Source: SG8-39 sp041558415
GTDB taxonomy: Bacteria > Pseudomonadota > Gammaproteobacteria > Burkholderiales > SG8-39
DNA length: 46,994 bases
NCBI GenBank assembly: GCA_041558415.1
Contig: JBFFEY010000021.1
Span: forward strand, 1-46,994
Reading direction: 5' to 3'
Each line of letters starts with the position of its first letter. Position 1 is the stretch's first letter. A program made the position numbers and the translations under genes. Positions 43,050 through 46,994 of this stretch are shown piece after piece. The notes below the pieces were generated by a model. That model did not search any database. It saw only the letters and a list, made by a program, of their open reading frames with translations, and was not told the DNA's origin.

Positions 43050-43646
43050 TCAGTCGTACACGTTGGGCGGATCGAGGTCGATGTCCCAACCCTTTTCCGG
43101 TTTCGGCACGCGGGCTAGCCAGGCCTTCACCAGCTCGACGTGCTCGCGTTCCTCTTCCGCCATCTCGTGCGCCGCGTCGAGCACCGTGCGCGGCAGGTCG
43201 CGGCGCGCGAGCGAGGCGAAAAAGCGCGCCGCGCGCTCCTCGTTGCGCAGCGCGATCTGCAGCGCGTGATACGGCTGCATGAGATAGTGCAGATCACCGT
43301 GCTCCCCGGTCTCGGCCCCTTCGAGCCCTTCCCAGCGGAACGGTTCCAGGTCGGCCGGCGGCGTGGTCCAGCCCATCTGCTCGAGGATCTTGTTGGCGTG
43401 CAGCTTCTCGATGCCGGCGAGCTTGCGAAACAGCTCGGCGACCTCGCGGTTGTTGGCGACTTCCATCTGGTCGGCGAATTCAGCGTAACGCGTCGACGCC
43501 TCGAGCTCCATGGCGTAGGCGCGCTTCATGAAGTCGGCAAACGCGCCTTGCGCCGCACGCGTCTGCTTGCGGGTTTGCTTGGGCGCGGCCGGGGGTCGCT
43601 TCGCGGCTGCCGGCGCGCGCGTCTTCTTGGCGCGCTTCGCGGTCAT
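43050..43646 (-). CDS. Ferritin-like di-iron protein with basic N-terminal tail
   Basis: 198 residues. A Lys/Ala/Pro-rich tail (1-32) precedes a four-helix bundle with Glu in 'AMELEASTRYAEFA', ExxH in 'IEKLHANK', Glu in 'RNEERAARFF' and ExxH in 'EEEREHVELV', the spacing of ferritin-like/rubrerythrin di-iron sites. There is no rubredoxin domain. The start overlaps the korB stop (ATGA), so it is made with the oxidoreductase; I infer peroxide or oxygen protection for the Fe-S and radical-forming enzyme, or iron supply. The basic tail could bind nucleic acid or acidic partners. Confidence 0.85.
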   Translation of the reverse strand: MTAKRAKKTRAPAAAKRPPAAPKQTRKQTRAAQGAFADFMKRAYAMELEASTRYAEFADQMEVANNREVAELFRKLAGIEKLHANKILEQMGWTTPPADLEPFRWEGLEGAETGEHGDLHYLMQPYHALQIALRNEERAARFFASLARRDLPRTVLDAAHEMAEEEREHVELVKAWLARVPKPEKGWDIDLDPPNVYD

Positions 43647-44473
43647 AGCGCGAACTCCTTCTCCAGTTCGGCCGGCGAGACGCGCGGCGCCTCGGCCGGC
43701 CGGTAGGGCGCGCGGTTGCCGGCGTACAGGATGCCGATATTGAAGCCGTCGTCCGTCATCAGGCGGCGCGCGGCGCGCGCGGGGTCGTCGGTCGGCGCGA
43801 CCGACGCCGGATGCGCCATGGTCTTCCAGTCGCGTTGCTCGGGGCGGAAGGTGACGCAGGGCGAGAGCACTTCGACGAAGGAGAATCCCGGCGTGCGAAT
43901 TGCCTGCGCGATCAGCTCGGCGCAGCCGTTCGGGTCGCCCGAGAAGGCGCGCGCGATGAAGTTGGCACCCGAGGCGAGCGCGATCACCAGCGGATGGAAC
44001 TCGCGCAGACCGGTGCCGTGCGGCGACAGCTTGGAATCCCAGTCCGGCTCGGTGGTCGGCGACGGCTGTCCCTTGGTCATGCCGTAGACGCGGTTGTCCA
44101 TGACGATGTAGGTCATGTCGACGTTGCGCCGGCAGGCATGCAGGAAATGATTGCCGCCGATCGAGTAACCGTCGCCGTCACCGCCGGCCGCGATCACCGT
44201 CAGGTCCGGCCGCGCCACCTTCAGCCCGGTCGCCGCGGCAAGCGCGCGCCCGTGCACGCCGTGAAAGCCATAGCAGCGGGTGTAGGCCGGGATGCGAGAC
44301 GAGCAGCCGATGCCCGAGACGAGGGCGACCCTCTCCGGCGGCAGCTCGAGCTTGGCGAGTGCCTTGGTCACGGCCGACAGCACCGAGTAGTCGCCGCAGC
44401 CCGGGCACCAGACCGGTTTGACATCAGACTTGTAGGACTGCGGCGTGTAGGCCACGGCGGGAACGGCGGTCAT
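43643..44473 (-). CDS. korB: 2-oxoacid:ferredoxin oxidoreductase, beta subunit (KorB)
   Basis: Thiamine-diphosphate subunit of 2-oxoglutarate:ferredoxin oxidoreductase. 'WCPGCGDYSVL' and 'SGIGCSSRI' provide the Fe-S cysteines, with a fourth Cys near 'SPCVTF'. 'GDGDGYSIGGNH' and 'MDNRVYGMTKGQPSPTT' form the ThDP site. 276 residues, normal. Overlaps korA by 4 bp. In Thauera aromatica the KorAB enzyme reduces the ferredoxin that drives benzoyl-CoA reductase. Strict 2-oxoglutarate specificity cannot be proven from sequence. Confidence 0.93.
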   Translation of the reverse strand: MTAVPAVAYTPQSYKSDVKPVWCPGCGDYSVLSAVTKALAKLELPPERVALVSGIGCSSRIPAYTRCYGFHGVHGRALAAATGLKVARPDLTVIAAGGDGDGYSIGGNHFLHACRRNVDMTYIVMDNRVYGMTKGQPSPTTEPDWDSKLSPHGTGLREFHPLVIALASGANFIARAFSGDPNGCAELIAQAIRTPGFSFVEVLSPCVTFRPEQRDWKTMAHPASVAPTDDPARAARRLMTDDGFNIGILYAGNRAPYRPAEAPRVSPAELEKEFAL

Positions 44474-46215
44474 GAGCGGCTCCAGTCGATGAGGCGACGA
44501 TGGATTTCCTCCGGGCGGAACGGCAGCGGCCCCGGTCGGTGGAAGCTCGTCAGCTGCGGTGCGAGGTCGTACTCGGCGCGCAGGTAGCGCAGGAACTGCG
44601 CGCCGTGATTCTGCTCGATGACCAGGGCGCGCTTGACGCCGGCGAGCGCGGCCGCGAGGCGCTCCGGCTGCACCGGGGAGAGCAGGCGCAGCGAAATCAG
44701 GCGGGCGCTGAGGCCGTCGTCCTTCGCCCGCGCGAAAGCCTCGCGCACCGGCCCGGTGCAGGAACCGAAGGTGATGACGGCGAGCTCGCCTTCGCCTTCG
44801 ACGTCGGCCCAGTAATCGCCATAGTCGATCGACGCAAGCTTGCGCCGGCGCTTGTCGAGCTGCGCCAGATGATCGCTGGCCTGCGACGACGGCGTGCCAC
44901 GCTCATTGTGTTCCAGGCCGTCGGCCGTGTAGGTGAGGCCGGCCATGCCCGGAACCGCCATCGGCGAGACACCCGAGTCGGTGAGCGCATAGCGCTTGTA
45001 GTCCTTGGTGTTCGGCTCGGCCAGCTTGCGCCGGCCGGTGAAGGCGAGGTCTGCGGGGCGATCGATGACCGCGCGCGCCTGGCCGAAGGACTGGTCCGAC
45101 AGGACGATCGCCGGCGTTTGCAGGCTCTCGGCCAGCGTCACGGCCCACTGCGTGGCGCGCACGCAGTCGCCGATCGAGTTCGGTGCGACGACGATATGCG
45201 GCGCGTCACCGTGCAGTCCGTAGAGCGCGATGTTCACGTCGCCCTGCTCGGTCTTGGTGGCGATGCCGGTCGACGGTCCGGTGCGCATGACGTCGACCAC
45301 GACGAGCGGAATCTCGGCCGTCACGCCGAGGCCGAGGGCCTCGATCATCAGCGACAGGCCGGGGCCGGAGGTCGCGGTGAGCGACGGCACGCCGCCATAG
45401 GAAGCGCCGAGAATCATGTTGATCGACGCCAGCTCGTCCTCGGCCTGCACCAGCGTGCCGCCCACGCGCGTCAATGCCGGCGCCATCCATTCGAGCAGCT
45501 CGGTGGCCGGCGTGATCGGGTACGCCGCGACGAAGCGCACGCCGCCGCGGATCGCGCCGTAGCCTGCGGCCTGGTTGCCGGTCACCAGCCAACGGCCGCT
45601 GCGGCCGCCCAGCGGCGGCGCGAGCGGCAGGCGCCGCGGCAGCTTCTGCGCCTCGGCCATGCCGAGCTGCATGGCGGCGATGCTGGCGGCCAGCGCGTCG
45701 CCGCCCTTTTTCATCGATTTCTGGATCGCGACCGTGACGGCGTCTTGCGGAAGGCCGGCAAAGCCGGCGAGCAGGCCGAGTGCGATCATGTTCGGCCAGC
45801 CGCCCTTGATGCTCTTGGCGAGCGACTTGAATTCGACCGGCACGCTCTGCGCGCCGCTCGCCACCAGCGCCTCGGGTGCCGTGCCCTGCGCCGGGTCGCC
45901 GATCAGCAGGCTCGCGGCATCGAGCGGTATCTCGGCGCTGAAGCGGGTGATGTTCAGCCAGTCGACGGCGATGAGCGCGTCGAAGCGGTCGTCCGGCCCC
46001 TCGACTGCGTGCGTCGCGATGCGCAGCATGGCGGCCGCCTCGCCGCCGCGAATCTGCGGCCCGCTGGTGCGGGTCATGAGGCCGAAGTAGCCGGCCTGCG
46101 CTGCCGCCTCGAGCAGCATGTTGCCGGCCGTCATGACGCCCGCGCCGCCACTGCCGGCAAGCGCGAACGAGACGCTCGTCGCGCCGCTGCCCGCTTTCGA
46201 TCTCGCTGTATTCAC
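44470..46215 (-). CDS. korA: 2-oxoacid:ferredoxin oxidoreductase, fused gamma-alpha subunit (KorA)
   Basis: 581 residues. The N-terminal gamma domain (about 14-195; 'ALAGSGGAGVMTAGNMLLEA', 'TSGPQIRGGEAAAML') is fused to the pyrimidine-binding alpha domain (about 208-440; 'AAYPITPATELLEWMAPA'), with a C-terminal swivel domain ('LAVITFGSCTGPVREAFARA'). This is the standard KorA layout. No ferredoxin domain is present, so a separate ferredoxin is needed. It is the first gene of korA-korB-ferritin-like-rid and is divergent from oah across 217 bp holding an FNR-type site. Confidence 0.93.
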   Translation of the reverse strand: MNTARSKAGSGATSVSFALAGSGGAGVMTAGNMLLEAAAQAGYFGLMTRTSGPQIRGGEAAAMLRIATHAVEGPDDRFDALIAVDWLNITRFSAEIPLDAASLLIGDPAQGTAPEALVASGAQSVPVEFKSLAKSIKGGWPNMIALGLLAGFAGLPQDAVTVAIQKSMKKGGDALAASIAAMQLGMAEAQKLPRRLPLAPPLGGRSGRWLVTGNQAAGYGAIRGGVRFVAAYPITPATELLEWMAPALTRVGGTLVQAEDELASINMILGASYGGVPSLTATSGPGLSLMIEALGLGVTAEIPLVVVDVMRTGPSTGIATKTEQGDVNIALYGLHGDAPHIVVAPNSIGDCVRATQWAVTLAESLQTPAIVLSDQSFGQARAVIDRPADLAFTGRRKLAEPNTKDYKRYALTDSGVSPMAVPGMAGLTYTADGLEHNERGTPSSQASDHLAQLDKRRRKLASIDYGDYWADVEGEGELAVITFGSCTGPVREAFARAKDDGLSARLISLRLLSPVQPERLAAALAGVKRALVIEQNHGAQFLRYLRAEYDLAPQLTSFHRPGPLPFRPEEIHRRLIDWSRS

Positions 46216-46272
46216 CGCTGTTCTCCGTGGTGCGCCGCGAAACGCAAGATGACCGAACCCCCTGGGGCTTCC

Positions 46273-46286
46273 TTGAGGCAGATCAA
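46273..46286. promoter_or_regulatory. FNR/AcpR-type binding site between korA and oah
   Basis: TTGAGgcagATCAA matches TTGAT-N4-ATCAA at nine of ten positions. It is centred about 64 bp upstream of the korA start. A -10-like CATCTT on the minus strand (46251-46246) lies 21 bp beyond it, the class II spacing for an activator at about -41.5. It would make kor expression respond to anaerobiosis, as AcpR does for benzoate genes in Azoarcus. Confidence 0.55.
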
Positions 46287-46293
46287 ACGCGTC

Positions 46294-46307
46294 CGCAAGC
46301 GCTTGCG
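46294..46307. promoter_or_regulatory. Perfect 14-bp palindrome in the korA/oah intergenic region
   Basis: CGCAAGCGCTTGCG is a perfect inverted repeat with no loop, 7 bp from the FNR-type site. Such loop-less palindromes are typical dimeric operator sites rather than terminators. The binding protein is unknown; an aromatic-acid-responsive regulator is possible. Confidence 0.4.
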
Positions 46308-46364
46308 CTATTCATGCCCGCATCCGTCGCGCAGGGACCGTATTTTGCAACATCCCCCTGGCGC

Positions 46365-46392
46365 TTAAATCAGTAATTAGGTACTGTAATAC
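46365..46392 (+). promoter_or_regulatory. Possible oah promoter
   Basis: TTAAAT (46365-46370) and TAATAC (46387-46392) are 16 bp apart in a conspicuously AT-rich patch of this GC-rich region, about 40 bp before the oah start. The -35 is a poor match, so an activator is probably needed. Confidence 0.35.
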
Positions 46393-46432
46393 CAAATTTA
46401 GCGCAGCACCAGCCTTTCGAAAGGACAGCGAT

Positions 46433-46994
46433 ATGGGCGCAGCACGCGAACTGAAAAACCACGACCTGGCGGAGATCGCCGTCCCGGGCGTGAAAGTCGA
46501 GAAGCGTCCGGCGACGACCCCGGACGGCAAGACGGCGAAGGGCCTGTACAACGCCTGGATCTGGCTCGACAACCCGGGTCAGTACAACTCGTACACCACC
46601 GACATGGTCAAAGGCGTGATCCTCGCCTTCCGCGCCGCGTCCAATGCGCGCGAGGTCTCGAGCGTGGTGTTCACCGGCGTCGGCGACAAGGCGTTCTGCA
46701 CCGGCGGCAACACCAAGGAATACGCCGAGTATTACGCCGGCCATCCGCAGGAATACCGCCAGTACATGCGGCTGTTCAACGACATGGTGTCCGCGATCCT
46801 GGCCTGCGACAAGCCCGTGATCTGCCGTGTCAACGGCATGCGCATCGGCGGCGGGCAGGAGATCGGCATGGCCTGCGATTTCACCGTCGCCCAGGACCTG
46901 GCGCGCTTCGGCCAGGCCGGACCCAAGCACGGCTCGGCACCGATCGGGGGTGCGACCTACTTCCTGCCGGTCTTCGTCGGTGCCGAACGCGCGA
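46433..46994 (+). CDS. oah: 6-oxocyclohex-1-ene-1-carbonyl-CoA hydrolase (3' partial)
   Basis: The frame from the ATG at 46433 (AAGGACAG site upstream) is open for 187 residues to the window end. 'ELKNHDLAEIAVPGVKVEKR', 'YNAWIWLDNPGQYNSYTTDM', 'AFCTGGNTKEYAEYYAGHPQ' and 'NGMRIGGGQEIGMACDF' identify the ring-cleaving hydrolase Oah (also BzdY/BamA) of anaerobic benzoyl-CoA degradation, a crotonase-fold enzyme of about 377 residues. It opens the ring of 6-oxocyclohexenecarbonyl-CoA after dearomatisation. The gene starts a + strand unit divergent from korA; dch, had and benzoyl-CoA reductase genes are expected to the right. Confidence 0.95.
   Translation, partial: MGAARELKNHDLAEIAVPGVKVEKRPATTPDGKTAKGLYNAWIWLDNPGQYNSYTTDMVKGVILAFRAASNAREVSSVVFTGVGDKAFCTGGNTKEYAEYYAGHPQEYRQYMRLFNDMVSAILACDKPVICRVNGMRIGGGQEIGMACDFTVAQDLARFGQAGPKHGSAPIGGATYFLPVFVGAERA

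Noticed and set aside
44500..46368. A 622-codon plus-strand frame opposite korA
   Set aside because: Antisense shadow; the minus strand encodes a full-length KorA with catalytic motifs.

Overview
The window is high-GC chromosomal DNA from a betaproteobacterium, most likely a facultatively anaerobic aromatic degrader of the Rhodocyclales (Thauera/Azoarcus/Aromatoleum type). Three things point there: the block ponA(mrcA) | pilMNOPQ-aroK-aroB-gltB-gltD, the lysA-lptM | cyaY arrangement, and the right edge, where a korAB 2-oxoacid:ferredoxin oxidoreductase operon diverges from the start of oah (6-oxocyclohex-1-ene-1-carbonyl-CoA hydrolase), a marker of anaerobic benzoyl-CoA degradation. No rRNA, tRNA, insertion sequence or CRISPR array was seen.

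Region 1 (1-10974, + strand) is the most unusual part. It starts inside a giant Calx-beta/cadherin-like repeat protein. Then come an outer-membrane TolC-like lipoprotein with a long repetitive extension, a possible 52-aa secreted peptide, a periplasmic adaptor, a second HlyD-type adaptor with a cytoplasmic GAF-like domain, and a fusion of an M50 (site-2-protease-like) membrane metalloprotease with a HlyD domain. It looks like an export cassette for the giant surface protein, but no ABC ATPase or RND pump is encoded in the visible part and the passenger has no visible RTX repeats. This is the best candidate here for a poorly described system.

Region 2 (10990-30045) is mainly housekeeping: an orphan amino-acid-type binding protein, lysA, lptM, cyaY, PBP1A, the type IV pilus alignment complex and secretin (pilMNOPQ, closed by a strong terminator), aroK-aroB, gltB-gltD behind a good sigma-70-like promoter, and a CRP-like regulator directly after gltD.

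Region 3 (30046-37688) is a tightly coupled signalling operon. Two ABC-type periplasmic binding proteins without a permease are followed by a 1306-aa histidine kinase with a probable double-Cache sensor, HAMP and four GAF domains, a single-domain response regulator, and a response regulator fused to a class III nucleotide cyclase. All four junctions are 4-bp start/stop overlaps. I infer a ligand-to-cyclic-nucleotide pathway, possibly read by the neighbouring CRP-like protein.

Region 4 (37689-46994) holds glmU-glmS, a small c-type cytochrome, an MFS transporter, a Rid-family protein lacking the deaminase arginine, a ferritin-like protein and korBA (all minus from the MFS gene on), then the korA/oah divergent intergenic region with an FNR-type box and a perfect 14-bp palindrome. 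KorAB probably supplies low-potential electrons through ferredoxin to benzoyl-CoA reductase, which should be encoded beyond the right edge.
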